This document shows positions 1-11,099 of a DNA stretch of 64,000 nt, piece by piece (the stretch's first letter is position 1; each line of letters begins with the position of its first letter). The DNA lies in contig NC_086383.1 of NCBI RefSeq assembly GCF_036588685.1, positions 34,914,171 to 34,978,170 of the forward strand, read 5' to 3'. The notes beneath the pieces were generated by a model. The model saw nothing but the letters and a program-made list of their open reading frames with translations, ran no database searches and was not told the DNA's origin. Position numbers and translations under genes: made by a program. The stretch comes from Mytilus trossulus (Eukaryota; Mollusca; Bivalvia; Mytilida; Mytilidae).

Positions 1-73
1 TGTGTATACTTCAGCATGACATGTTCAGACGCGAGAGATGTTGATGGTGTTATATTGCCCTTGTGGTTATATT

Positions 74-316
74 TTACATGATTTGTGATTTCCGAAAGGA
101 AGTCTGACTATTCTTTGCGCGGTATATTATATCAGCTACAGGAGCTCTTTTGTCGGCGTTTTTGTCAAATTTACTATCTATTTTAACAACTTTTCGAAAG
201 CGTCTTCCTTTGTAAAGATTATGTGCGTGTTTGTGTGGTTGTTTACTGTCAGGTGATTTGTATGTCTGCGATAAATGATTACCAAGTTTTGGCAGCTGGA
301 TCCCTTTTATTGTCAC
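74..316 (-). CDS. possible terminal exon or short ORF, unknown
   Basis: An open frame of 80 residues, rich in Lys, Arg and His, ends in TAA close to the window edge. I do not recognise it. An AG preceding the codons for LPKLGNHL could be a splice acceptor, so this may be the last exon of a gene lying mostly elsewhere. It could equally be chance, as no polyadenylation signal is visible in the 73 bases that remain. Confidence 0.2.
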   Translation of the reverse strand: MTIKGIQLPKLGNHLSQTYKSPDSKQPHKHAHNLYKGRRFRKVVKIDSKFDKNADKRAPVADIIYRAKNSQTSFRKSQIM

Positions 317-1752
317 ATTAACCTTTTATCATTTATGTCTGTTTGGGTACCTCACTCAATTGTGTCAACATAATAGTACTATAAACAACTGACTTGCACA
401 TTGATAATATGTGTATTTCCTGGTGTTTCTATGGAAGGTCATAACAATGAATTCGAAAGTACTTTTGGTTAACTCAGAGATTTCCCCCAAAAGGTATTTC
501 GCCATGACATTGATTTGTATATTAAATAAGTATATGTTAGTTATTTTACCTTAAAATGAGTATTCCATCATAAAAAAATCACCATCAAAACGCACAGGGT
601 CACTAAATCAACCCGGATGTATAAAGTTTCGCAAATACGTAATTCATGTAATTCTATATATATGATCTATACTTTCCATCGAAATAAACGCAACACATGT
701 ATTAAAATGACTACTTATTTCTTAATTTAAATATTGTATCTTCCAGCTATCAAGAGAAAACTGATATTACGATTAAAAAGGGACTCGACAATTATAAACA
801 CTTTGATAATAAAGATATAAATGTCAAAAGGCAGTTAATAAAGAATTGTTTACTTGACCTATCCTCATTCGGGATTGTATTTAATAGCAGCAGTGATAAA
901 TATTTTTTATTTTTTTTACCCATATTTTCAGAATTTTTGACTGCTTTAGAACTGTTAGACTATTAGACTCAAAATGATCTGTAAATTATAAAGACAACTG
1001 TTTATTGTTGAATATAAAAAGATAAAATAAAGACTGAGGTTTTCCCGATTTTAATAGGACAAATACAGTGTTTTTATAGGTCGAGGTGTCGAAATTACCG
1101 TAAAAGTGTTTGGCTGTTCCCTTGTTATCCTGAAGGAGTCTGTGTATTGCAGTTCATATTTGATGAGTTTAAAAACTACGAGCAGGGTAAATATATGTTG
1201 TTTCATAAGAATATATAATAAAAGTTTATTTTAGCTGCTTAAATGTATATATTTTAAAGGATAATTACGGAAATAAATAATATAAACAGTATTTTCGTGC
1301 GCATGTGTCAAACATAGTTTGTGCTCATTAGAACACAGCTCTGTTTACAAAGCGTAATAAGGACGTCATATTAGAATTATCCTTTAGTCATTCTGTCAAG
1401 AGTTGCAGTTTGTTCCCAAGCATGATAATATATTCAATCATAGTTCTGTCCCTGATGGCGTCATTGATTAAAAGCTTTATTTAACTTAGCGCAATATGGT
1501 ATGTTGTTGCACGCTACCCTTTGCTACCGTTCTGCAGGAAATATGCAGTTGCACAACGGTAATGCTCTGGTCTTCCTTAAAATTCAAATTATTTTTTTTT
1601 AAATATCAATACTTTCAAAAGATACAAAGATTGTGACGTCAAAACCTTTATAAATACAAACATTACTAAGATAATCTATATCTGTATCTACAAAATGTAT
1701 CTACAAAATGTATATAGTTTTATTTCTTATTTTTTATTGTTTGGATACTGTC
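317..1752. other. AT-rich intergenic DNA, nothing recognised
   Basis: Short homopolymer runs and frequent stops in all frames. I see no gene, tandem array or transposon end here. Confidence 0.5.
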
Positions 1753-2245
1753 CTCGTCGAAGTTGGGTCGCCCCGCTATTTTGACAGCATTTTAGTCCCA
1801 CACCCAATTAGTCCGAGACTCAAATAGTTGACACCCCATTACTCTGAAATCCTAATAAAATGACACCCCACACGTCCGATATGCATGCAGTTTTATTTTG
1901 TGCAATTTGAATACTGTCCCAAAGAAGTGGGTGTCGCCCCGATATTTTGAAACCCCGTTAGTTTGAAACCTTATTGTTTCGAGAAGCCACGTGTCCAACA
2001 ATCCAATAGTCCGACATGCCATAAGTCCAACACCCCATTGTTTCGACACCCAACTGTCCGATATCCCAATAGTCTGACACCCCGTAAGTCCGACGCCACA
2101 TTATCCAAACACCGTATTGGTTTGACACCCCATGTATCCGATAACCCAATAGTTCGAAACCTTATAAATTCGACATCCCATTGGATCGACACCCTATTTC
2201 CTCGACAACTCATTGTTCGTCATCCCATACATCCAACATCAGTCG
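1753..2245. repeat. degenerate ~16-bp tandem array (CCCCATTAGTCCGACA-like)
   Basis: The array repeats a drifting unit of 15-17 bases, roughly ACACCCCATTAGTCCG, about 20 times between 1,830 and 2,245. A longer block containing TTTTATT, GATACTGTCC and GTCGCCCCG occurs twice (about 1,715-1,800 and 1,885-1,960), giving a higher-order repeat. Open frames up to 111 residues cross it on both strands, but they merely read the repeat. Confidence 0.7.
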
Positions 2246-3008
2246 TAATTGAAAATCTGTCTTATAGATTAAATTGGCGTGACATAGGAAAACATTGAAT
2301 TAATGTCTTCTTAGTTTAAAGACAAGGAGAAGACAGTACTTCCCATCTGCTATGTAAGAAATTCCATTATCATAATATCATACATAAAAGGCAATTCAAT
2401 TCGATTCCTTGCAATGTTTTGTGATCTATCTTTTTCATAATAACACTCGCTAACTAAAATTAGTATAATTGAGCATAATGTCCAGAGACCAATATTCATT
2501 CATATCGAGTAGGACAATTAACTCACAATTATACAATAGGTAAGAAATTCAATGCGGAATCGACCGGGACGAAAGCTGGAAAATCAGCTGGTCTGCCACT
2601 GACAAATAAGGGTATATCGGAGAAGGCAGAAACAGCAAGGATTTTGGCGTTTAGAGAGGCTGGGATCGTGGCACTCTCTCTCTTTATAAGGCATCGGATT
2701 AAACGTCTGATTGGATGTGTCTGCGTATTCATCCATCCTACACAGCAAAACGGACGTCCAATTGAGCAAGGGTTTTACTGTTGGTCAAAAAAGATAAAAC
2801 ATGTTCATATGTTCATATATATCTCAAAATTACCTTTTAGTTGATAAACAGTCTCTCGTCGTAAAGAAATATATATATCCAAACCGCAGTATACATGTTA
2901 TCTCCGAAACAGTCAACACTGAAAAGACTTTTATCTAAAACGAAAGAGACTTATGTTTATCCAATATCCCTATTCATAATTCTATATAGATTCTACCACT
3001 GCATCGAG
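2246..3008. other. intergenic; one weak open frame
   Basis: An open frame on the plus strand runs from 2,479 to 2,841 without a convincing ATG. Its segment around 2,545-2,700 is less AT-rich than the surroundings. I do not recognise the translation, and no splice or promoter context supports it. The rest is AT-rich with no structure seen. Confidence 0.3.
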
Positions 3009-3127
3009 TGTAGTACGATATTTATCCACTCGAGACAGTTAAATTTTCAATTTTAAAACGCGAGGCTTGCCCGAGCGTTTTAAATATCTAAAATTTAACT
3101 GTCGAGAAAAAAATACCACTTTACGAA
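3009..3127. repeat. imperfect palindrome, hairpin-type element
   Basis: The left arm at 3,029-3,064 (CTCGAGACAGTTAAATTTTC and on) pairs with the right arm at 3,072-3,106 (ending TTTAACTGTCGAG) around a small GC-rich centre near 3,065. Weaker pairing extends outwards to about 3,009 and 3,127. It abuts the minisatellite that follows and may be a small inverted-repeat transposon. Confidence 0.6.
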
Positions 3128-4143
3128 AAGGCAAGGCAAACAGTTAGTTCTCATCCTGAACATTTACGAAATATTTGCCACTGAACGAAAAGTAAACAAT
3201 CTGTTCTCATCCTGATTATTTATGAAATAGTGGCCACTGGTCGAAAAACAAACAGTATGTTCACATCTTCACCATTGATCAAATAATTGCCACTGTACGA
3301 AAAGCAAACAATTAGTTCTCATTCTTATCAATTAGGAATTGTTGCCACTGGACGAAAAGCAAGCAATTAGTTATCATTTTGAAAATTTATGAAATATTTG
3401 TCAATGAACGATACCAAACAATTAGTTCTCATTCGGAACATTAATTGAATATTTGCGAATGGACGACAATAAAATAATCAATTCTCATCCTAATCAATTA
3501 GAAAATACGGCACTGGACGAAAAGCAAACAATTTAGTTTTCACCCTAAATTTAAGAAATATTTGCCACTGGACGAAAAGCAAACAATTGATTCTTATCCT
3601 GAACATTTATGAAATATTTTCCACTAGTCGAAAAGCAATCAATAAGTTGTACTGAAAATTTATGACTTATTAGCCACTGGACGAAGACTAAACAATTAGT
3701 TACCATACTGAAAATTTATGAAATGTTTGCCACTGGACGAAGACCAAACAATTAGTTTTCATTCTGAACATTTATGAAATGTTCTGCCACTGTACGAAAA
3801 ACAAACAGTTAGTTCTCATCCTGAACATTTATGAAATAGTTGCCACTGGACGAAAAGCAAACAACTTGTTCTCATCCTGATCATTTATGAACTATTTGTC
3901 ACTGGACGAGAAGCAATCACTTAGTTCTCATCCTGAACATTTATGAACTATTTGCCATGAGACGAAAAGCAAACAATTAATTCTCACCTTGAAAATTTTT
4001 AAAATATTTGCCACTGGACGAAAAGAAAGCAATTGATTCTCATCCTGAACATTTATGAAATATTTGCTCCTAGACGAAAACAGACTTTAAATTAGTTCTC
4101 ATCCTAAACATTTGTGAAATATTTGCCACTGGACGAGAAGAGC
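3114..4143. repeat. ~56-bp minisatellite, about 18 copies
   Basis: The core GCCACTGGACGAAAAGCAAA followed by an AATTAGTTCTCATCCTGAAC-like stretch and ATTTATGAAATATTT recurs every 54-60 bases with moderate divergence. Nineteen anchor positions can be placed between 3,124 and 4,134, a mean spacing near 56. The ATGAAATATTTGCCACTGGACG module also occurs singly at 8,980-9,014 and 33,866-33,900, so the array seems to have grown from a fragment of a dispersed element. Confidence 0.85.
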
Positions 4144-5684
4144 GATGGAAAAGAAATGTTCTTGAGACATATACAACTATTAAAGAAATAAATAATGCTT
4201 AACCCTTCATAGGTTCTGAACTTTTTTATAGTTCATATGCTGATTTTAGATATTATACTTCAATAACCTTTTATAAATGATCTCATCTTTTTTCATATCG
4301 AGGTAATAAATGAAATTATTTATATATTAGGCCTATAGTGTCGTTATTTTCACTGCCCCCTCTAGAATTACTTTTCGACTATAAAACGGACGTCTACACC
4401 CTTTGGAATGTTGGTGTGCTCTTGATGAGATGGACAATACTGCAATCCAATCAAATGCGCCATTTTTAGTTTCGCAAAATATAATAGACTCTTTTAAAAA
4501 TAACCAAACAACAATTGTAGGGGGATATTTATTATGAGAAAAACACCATTGTCATTGAAAATTATGAGGCCTAAAATTTTGATTATAAATGAATTGATCA
4601 AATCAAGTCTTGAATATGAACATGATTTCAAGTGAACAATAATAATTGCAAACAAACCTGAAGAATACAAATATCAAAGTTTATATACAAATACCAGGAC
4701 AATGAAATTTTGAATATATTGTTGTTCAGATGTAAAATCTTCAACCAAACACTTTAATTAAAGATTATTGCTTTTCGTCATAATTTTCAATTCAAGTACA
4801 TAAAGTTATTATAAGCGATGCAGGGTTGGATGATCTTTGCTTATAGATACCAATATAAACATTCGTTTTACAAAAGAAGTGTATTCATAAGGATGTGAAA
4901 GGAAATCATGTCATCATATATAATGCATGGGGTACCTTTAGGGTAATTCAATTTTATTTATAAAATATAACCATTAAAATTTTAAGATAATTTTATTTTT
5001 TTATGACAAAAAATAATTATTATTTTTAAATATTGAATGGTCATATTGAGTTGAAATCTCTTTGAAATATATTTTTTCTAATTGTTATGATCTAAATTTT
5101 CCAATAGTTTTTGATTTTACGTAACCCCCGTTTTCTTTTATAATTCTTTTAAGTTAATTCGCCTGAAACGTGGTTTATTTTAGTTCATGCAGTGACGTAT
5201 GTGTCTTTGTGGTAAATATTTAGGAGTATATCATAAATATTTTTGGCGAACATTTTAAGGAACATTTTATCCCACATTGGTGGCTGAAAAAAATCGTCGT
5301 TTTGCGGTAAGCTAAAACATTAAGGCTATCAAATAAATGTAAAATAATGAAAATGAAAAAAAAAGAATGTTACCTAAATTTCTGATAATTATTGTTTTGA
5401 TCGAGATAAAAAAAAATACAACAAAAGAATGGTTTAAAATGTATATTGTTGACGTGTATTTCAATCTTGAAAGAGAGGTTTCTTATCTATGGAATTTCTA
5501 TAAACAATCTGCGCATATTTTATACTCGTATGAAACAATATGTCTAAGAAAAAACGAAGTACATTATGTAGTATGTATTTTAGTTACATGTATCTAGAAA
5601 AGGGAAATGTACATGGTTTTATTCTATGTTTCCCAATTATTTCATTGATGCGTTTTCTGTATCACAAATTCCCTTTCTTTTTTT
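4144..5684. other. AT-rich intergenic DNA
   Basis: No gene is supported. A 76-codon open frame at 5,367-5,597 has AT-driven composition and no features. I see no repeat of note. Confidence 0.5.
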
Positions 5685-5940
5685 CATAGTGAAGGTTTTA
5701 AACGATTTACGTCCCAGCAATGTGCCCGCAACATTTTATCCATAGTTAAGGTTATCAACGATTTACATGTAGGTGGCATCAACATGACCACAACTTGTTT
5801 CATAGTGAATGGAATAAAACGATTCAGGTGGCATGTTCGTAATATTTTTTTCATATTGAAGGCTATAAACGAATCAGGTGGCATCAATATGTCCGCAATT
5901 TTTGTTTTCGTATTGAAAGTAATAAACGAAGTAGGTTATC
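5685..5940. repeat. five-copy ~56-bp tandem repeat just upstream of a promoter
   Basis: Units begin near 5,685, 5,741, 5,801, 5,852 and 5,909 with CATAGTGAAGG-like sequence, then ATAAACGATT and AGGTGGCATCAACATG-like stretches. The array ends about 15 bases before the TATA box of the downstream gene, so it lies where proximal promoter elements would be expected. A regulatory role is inference only. Confidence 0.75.
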
Positions 5941-5954
5941 TTAACTTATGAGGG

Positions 5955-5960
5955 TATAAA
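5955..5960 (+). promoter_or_regulatory. TATA box of the 552-residue gene
   Basis: TATAAAAG sits in a G-rich context (GAGGGTATAAAAGTGCGAG). Transcription would start about 30 bases downstream, near 5,985, which fits a first exon ending in a good splice donor at 6,052. Confidence 0.6.
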
Positions 5961-5984
5961 AGTGCGAGACAAGCTTAGAATGAT

Positions 5985-6052
5985 GAAATATAACCATCGG
6001 GTATTTACAGTCTGCCAGTATAGTGATTTCAACTAAGTGCTAGAATAAAATT
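5985..6052 (+). other. non-coding first exon (5' UTR)
   Basis: The exon is inferred between the TATA box and a donor AAATT|GTAAGT. The matching acceptor, TCTATTTTCAG, ends at 6,287, giving a 235-base intron. The second exon then carries 91 bases of leader before the ATG. Confidence 0.5.
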
Positions 6053-6378
6053 GTAAGTTTTATGTGTCGATATAGTGCTTTCCTGTATTTACCATCTTCT
6101 TTTCTTAATTGACACCTTCAATGAATTGTAATTATGAATCTCTGGTCAGTGTATGAATTCTATCCAGGATGTGACGAGGGAAATTCGTCGAAAACAATCT
6201 TCGTCTTTAAATACAATAAACAACTTTGAATTTGTACCGCGATATACAATTCGAGCTTAGTTTTATTCTTTCCTCTTCTATTTTCAGATCAACTGTCAAA
6301 AGCAAACACCAACAGAGTACAGACATAATCTATACTGTATTTGTTGGAGACTTTATAAAATAGGAAAGTTAAATCATA

Positions 6379-8037
6379 ATGTTTTACTCAAAATCACATT
6401 TCAACACGACACCGGGTGATTATAAAATACATTCTTACGACAAAGTTCATGATTATAACCATGTCCACGACTATAATCATATTCATGGTTATGATAAAAT
6501 ACATGAATATGACAAAATTCATAAATATGACAAAATACGAGAATACAAATATCACGAATATCAACCTACAAAAACAGAACAGAGAAAACCACGACCAATT
6601 ATTGAGAGACCAGCTGCGCAACCCGTAAAACGGAAACGGAAGTCAAGATTAGAATGGCCGGACAAACCAATTTATACACATACGTTTAGACCGTATGAAT
6701 ATATTCCTCCGCCTCAAATTCGGAACTATGAATATAAAGAATATAAGATGGACAAGGATTATTACATTTTTAGAAAATTAGTACCGTATAAAGGCAGTGT
6801 TGATTATAAATTAACTCCAGAAAACTATTATCCGTTCAGATACCGTAGAGGAAAACAAAACAGAGAAAATTTTAATAATAACGAAGACATTAATAGGGAA
6901 GCAAGTTTAAGAGATATAGATTTAAAAGAACCGATTTATAAACCAGAAACACGACGTGAGGTAAAGCTCCCAACTAAGTACGTATATTTGCCAAAGGCAC
7001 TTCGAAAAACGCAAGCACAAGCAAAACCTCCAACACCAGTTTATAAACCAGAAGTACGCAAACAGGAAGTTTTGCCTACTGCATTCGTTTTCGGACCTGC
7101 TATTACCAAAAAGGCTGAGACAAAGCCACAAACACCAGTGTATCAACCAGAAGAACGCCAAGAGGAAATTCTTCCGAATGCATTCATGTTTGCTCCTATT
7201 GTAATTGCAAAATCTCAAACTCAAGCAAAACCACAAACTCCGATATATCAACCTGAGGAACGTCAGGAAACTGTTTTACCATCAGCTTACGTCATAGCAC
7301 CAATGGCGGTGCAAAAGATCGAAACACCAACACCTGAAAAATCATCTAGTCCTGTAATAGTAACACAAACTGTAGCTGCGGCAGCAGTCAGACGTGCTTC
7401 TCCAGTACACAAACCAAGTCCTGATAGGAGGATTTTTACCCCTATAGGGTCTAGGTCGCCTTCTCCAGATCTGCCACCAGTTGGTGCCGTCATAACAGGA
7501 GGTATAATTGGAGCAGCTGTAGTCAGTAATAAATCTGTTAAAAAGGAACCAGAAGAAATACCAAAACAGGCTACTCCAAAACCACCATCCCCCGAGCGCC
7601 AACGATCGCCCTCGATTCAAAATGTCGTGGTTGCAGCGGCAGTTGTAGCCACCAAGTCACCCATTCCTGAGCTAATATCAAAACCATCAACACCCCAACC
7701 ACCTCCTGTGCAACCGGCATCAGCACCTAAAGCAGTTGCGGTAGCTGCATCAAATACCGGTAGAAGCGCAGCAGCAAAAGTTGAATCTCCTAAACCAGAA
7801 AGAGCACCAACACCAGCAGTAGAAGCAAGTGATGCCCCAGTAGCTAAGGCGGGAGTGGTTGCTGCAGCATCGGTTCCTGCTTTATCGAAACCGGCACCGC
7901 AGCCTAAAACTCCGAATGCACCAAATAATCAGTATATCGAGGAACCTTCCACCTGGTCTCCTGTTCCGAATAGAAAGAGAGGTCTACCTCCAGAAATTAT
8001 TGCGACAATTGAGGCATATGACAGAGCGCATGGTTAG
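6379..8037 (+). CDS. 552-residue His/Tyr- and Pro-rich repeat protein, unknown function
   Basis: I do not recognise this protein. It is one uninterrupted coding exon. Residues 16-60 are an imperfect hexapeptide repeat of the type DYNHIH / EYDKIH, rich in His and Tyr. Residues 60-180 are basic and Tyr-rich, with a KRKRKSR cluster at 84-90. Residues 185-318 hold four repeats of about 34 residues, each opening P[IV]Y[KQ]PE.R and continuing LP.A/KYV or LP.AF, spaced by K.QT stretches. Residues 319-520 alternate SP/TP-rich disordered stretches with Ala/Val/Gly hydrophobic patches (for example VVVAAAVVAT and GGIIGAAVV). The C-terminus is basic then helical-looking. The start has no hydrophobic leader, so secretion by the classical route is not indicated. 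A TATA box, a 5' UTR intron and a polyadenylation signal frame the gene. Repeats, Tyr/His content and low complexity suggest a structural or matrix-type protein, but that is inference. Confidence 0.85.
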   Translation: MFYSKSHFNTTPGDYKIHSYDKVHDYNHVHDYNHIHGYDKIHEYDKIHKYDKIREYKYHEYQPTKTEQRKPRPIIERPAAQPVKRKRKSRLEWPDKPIYTHTFRPYEYIPPPQIRNYEYKEYKMDKDYYIFRKLVPYKGSVDYKLTPENYYPFRYRRGKQNRENFNNNEDINREASLRDIDLKEPIYKPETRREVKLPTKYVYLPKALRKTQAQAKPPTPVYKPEVRKQEVLPTAFVFGPAITKKAETKPQTPVYQPEERQEEILPNAFMFAPIVIAKSQTQAKPQTPIYQPEERQETVLPSAYVIAPMAVQKIETPTPEKSSSPVIVTQTVAAAAVRRASPVHKPSPDRRIFTPIGSRSPSPDLPPVGAVITGGIIGAAVVSNKSVKKEPEEIPKQATPKPPSPERQRSPSIQNVVVAAAVVATKSPIPELISKPSTPQPPPVQPASAPKAVAVAASNTGRSAAAKVESPKPERAPTPAVEASDAPVAKAGVVAAASVPALSKPAPQPKTPNAPNNQYIEEPSTWSPVPNRKRGLPPEIIATIEAYDRAHG

Positions 8038-8102
8038 TATAACGCATAATACTTTACATCAGTGCATACACATGCATATAGTGCTAAGGGAGCAACAATT
8101 TA

Positions 8103-8108
8103 AATAAA
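8103..8108 (+). terminator. polyadenylation signal of the 552-residue gene
   Basis: AATAAA lies 66 bases after the TAG stop, giving a short 3' UTR. A G-rich stretch follows within 20 bases. Confidence 0.6.
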
Positions 8109-8109
8109 A

Positions 8110-9214
8110 GGCGGAGGGGGTCAGACGCTATCAATCAAAATAATGTTTCAAAGCTTTACACTATAAGGTATGAAGAAAATCTTTATTTTTTTTTGGTCAT
8201 CAGTCTGCTTGACCACAATGTGATTTTGTCAAACTCTATAATAATAATTGATAAATAGTAAAATGTGTTCGTTTCCTGTTAATTATAAAGACATACTTAT
8301 ATGGATTTGAACACTCATACCGGTATGATCCAGATTTTGTATATGTCATAAGAAGATTTGATTTGAAAAGATGTCATCAATTAATAATCTGTAGTTTTCA
8401 TAAAATAAGCCCATGGTTCGTCTGCAATCTATTGTCCCATTCGTGTCAAATTAACTGTTCACCAAAAACGTGAATGAAAATTTGAATTTTTAATTTTTAT
8501 CAAAAGAATATAATTATTTTTACATAGACAAATTCTATTTTTAATACCAATTGACGTGTGACTGATTTCCATATAGATTTTATTACTTTTATAGGTTATG
8601 GTGTTTACTATAAATATGTATTTAAAACATAAGTTATATAACATAAGATAAACTCGGTTTAACTGCAATTCGTAATCTGTTCATGCTGCAAACCGTTTTT
8701 TCATACTTTTCTCAGTAAACTAGATTACTTGATGTTTAACAGCTCACTGGTGTTGTAGTGTGTATGTTTTTTTTTTTTTTTTTTTTTTAATCTTTCAAGC
8801 ACCTACTAATCCTCTCCATCTATCCCATTCATTATACTAGTCAGTAGGAGTTGGATAACGCTTCCCATTTTTGCTGATATAAATCTGATAAGTTTGTTAA
8901 AGAGGCAAAAGATGCTAAACCAGTTTAAAAAGATGAGATCAAGCCCATACCATAACAATACACTAAAGTCCTGAAAATGCATGAAATATTTGCCACTGGA
9001 CGTTAAACAACCAACACACAAAATAGAAGTCATGGATATCAGGACTTACAAGACAAAATGAATATTTAGTAGCTAATTTTATACAGTACCAATTTAGGGT
9101 GGACCATTTAACTATAAAAGTTCAACTCAAGATAATATGCAATAAAGTAGAAAATAAATCAACAAAACCAATAGTAACAGTAACTATTTAAGATCCTTCT
9201 TTAAAAGTACATGC
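8110..9214. other. intergenic; poly-T tract and one dispersed module
   Basis: AT-rich DNA with a poly-T run at about 8,768-8,789 and a single copy of the ATGAAATATTTGCCACTGGACG module near 8,980-9,014, the same module that forms the 3,114-4,143 minisatellite. No coding region is supported. Confidence 0.5.
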
Positions 9215-9345
9215 ATGTTCGATATGAGCCAAGGCTACGTGTTAAAGGCCGTACTTTGATTTATTATTGTTAATTTTTCAGACATTGACTTGGATTGAGA
9301 GTTGTCTCATTGGCACTCTTACCAAATCTTTTTATTTATACAAAT
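9215..9345 (+). repeat. dispersed repeat, SINE-body family (forward)
   Basis: GAGCCAAGGCT...GTTAAAGGCCGTAC...GAGTTGTCTCATTGGCACTC marks the body shared with the SINE at 12,322-12,640 (opposite strand) and with copies at 13,905-14,030, 16,325-16,457, 40,510-40,690 and 43,620-43,795. Confidence 0.6.
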
Positions 9346-9749
9346 ATGCATAAAGATTTATTAAAATCTACATATACCACTCTATCAATCCTACATTTAT
9401 ATTTAACGTTTATGTTTACATTTTTTCAGGCAAAACATGAGGACAACAGACAAATTAACAAATCTTGTTAAGCTGTTTAATTGACGACGACGCATGTCAG
9501 AAAAAAACATTTCTCCCCCCTCCAGAGATTGTAAATGATAGCAAAGGCCTACGAGAAACCCTACATTTGGGTTTGGAAGTTACATTTGTATTAAAAATCA
9601 TCATTCCATAACTTGCCTGTCTTGCCATGTTGTTATATAACTATTATTTTGCAATAATACTGATGATGAATAAAAAAAAAAAAAAAATGATTTAATGAAT
9701 TACTGACAGTATCATTATATCTACATCGTCAATTTTAAGTTTAGAAAGC

Positions 9750-9995
9750 GAAAGTTATTATAGATTATCATTGATTTTCCAAACGAGATTGATTTTCTCG
9801 CTTCAGCCGGTACAGCGAAAACGAGATTGATGTTCTCGCTTGAGCCGGTACAGCAACAAACGAGAATAACAGTCGAGATGAGATGACCAATTATAATCTG
9901 TTTATCGCTATTTTACCTAAGACGACGTTGTTAATTTCTATGACAACGGGCACTTGCGCCCCTTAGTTTCTAGCGATAATTTTTCATAACACTAT
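9750..9995. repeat. dispersed element with internal GAGATTGATTTTCTCGCTT duplication
   Basis: AACGAGATTGAT.TTCTCGCTT.AGCCGGTACAGC occurs twice in tandem at 9,782-9,855, followed by a part containing GCTATTTTACCTA and AGTTTCTAGCGATAATTTT. A related copy lies in reverse orientation at 43,310-43,490, with the same CTCAAGCGAGAAAATCA end and TAGCGATAATTTT counterpart. Confidence 0.55.
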
Positions 9996-10619
9996 ACTGT
10001 GCTGAGAAAGGAAATCATCAGTCAGTAAGATCAAAGGAGAAGTTTCGTACAATAGCGAAAATATGTACAATCACAAAATAACTTTAGTACTTTTCTGGTG
10101 TTCGAAGTTTGCAATATTCGTTACGCTTTTGGATAAAGCTATATATATACTACACTACATGTATTTCTATAATAAATTGGTTGATCAATCAATTAATGGT
10201 GTTTTACACAATTTTTAGAGCTATTAGCTTATACGTGGCGTTCATTTCTTATTGTTAAAGTTTTTTGATACATGTAAGTAAAACAATGAAAACAATCCTG
10301 AGAATACTAATAAATGGTTCTGATAAGCATGCAGATTGCGTTAATTATTCCAACCATAAGAGTTTAAAACTTACAAATACATTTTATGAAAAAGCATTAG
10401 ACCGGAACACTATAAAACTAGTAGTATGGCACAAAAGAAAGACATCATAAATACGAAAGAACACTCTAAATATATTTATGAGAACAAAAATACCAATACG
10501 AAATCAGTTAAATATAAATCCACTATCCATTACAAAATAGAATTTACTATACATAAACAAAATTATGTTAATAAAGAGGCAAATAGGGATACCAAAGGGA
10601 TAATCAATCCCGAAAATTG

Positions 10620-10800
10620 AAAACAAACTGACAATGTCATGGTTAAAAACGAACAAACGGCAAACAACAGAATACAAAACACAACATGGAACACTATGAC
10701 CCCACCAAAACCCGGTAGTACATCATACATTACGGTAGGGTAAGCAGCGCCTGGTCCTTCTCCTGTTTCAATTTGGAAAGAGTAGAACAAATCCATAGAA
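10620..10800. repeat. dispersed repeat (TGCTCCGGAAGGGTAAGCA-related family)
   Basis: The stretch AACAGAATACAAAACACAAC...GGTAGGGTAAGCAG resembles blocks at 24,030-24,130 and 32,575-32,840 that carry GTGCTCCGGAAGGGTAAGCA and CACCCGTCGTG-like sequence. It is non-coding and lies just beyond the 3' end of the six-SRCR gene. Confidence 0.4.
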
Positions 10801-10903
10801 TATAATGGTGACACGAGCATTGCTTTCGTATCGAAAGGGATATATACATTTTTTTTACTAATTTAAACATTTCAAACAGTAAAGAAAATCAAAAGCATGA
10901 CAT

Positions 10904-10909
10904 TTTATT
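10904..10909 (-). terminator. polyadenylation signal of the six-SRCR gene
   Basis: AATAAA on the minus strand, 62 bases after the TAA stop at 10,972-10,974. It gives a short 3' UTR. Confidence 0.6.
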
Positions 10910-10971
10910 CAAAATTTAATCCAAATATTCATTTAAGTAAATATAAAGTCTAACCAGACGCCCAAACTAAC

Positions 10972-11099
10972 TTATGTACACAAACCACAATGTTTTGGGC
11001 AGTATAACTTAGCTGCCTGTGCGTTTGCACAAATATTAAGTGTGTCTAGTTGGTTACAGTCAATTCCAACTTTGTCTGCGCATGATCCGGTACTATGAC
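10972..11099 (-). CDS. six-SRCR gene, exon 18: ShKT domain and stop
   Basis: Encodes [26 protein letters not shown] and T, then TAA. The six-cysteine spacing and the terminal C..C..C pattern are those of ShKT domains. The cysteine-rich end of the domain is the end of the protein. Confidence 0.85.

Noticed and set aside
1963-2298. 111-codon plus-strand frame
   Set aside because: It translates the degenerate 16-base tandem array; both strands are open for the same reason.
2479-2841. Open frame with somewhat protein-like composition
   Set aside because: No ATG in a good position, no splice or promoter support, and three overlapping frames are open in the same stretch.
3114-4143. CRISPR-like regular repeats
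   Set aside because: Units are contiguous and diverge along their whole length, with no constant repeat separated by unique spacers. The context is eukaryotic.
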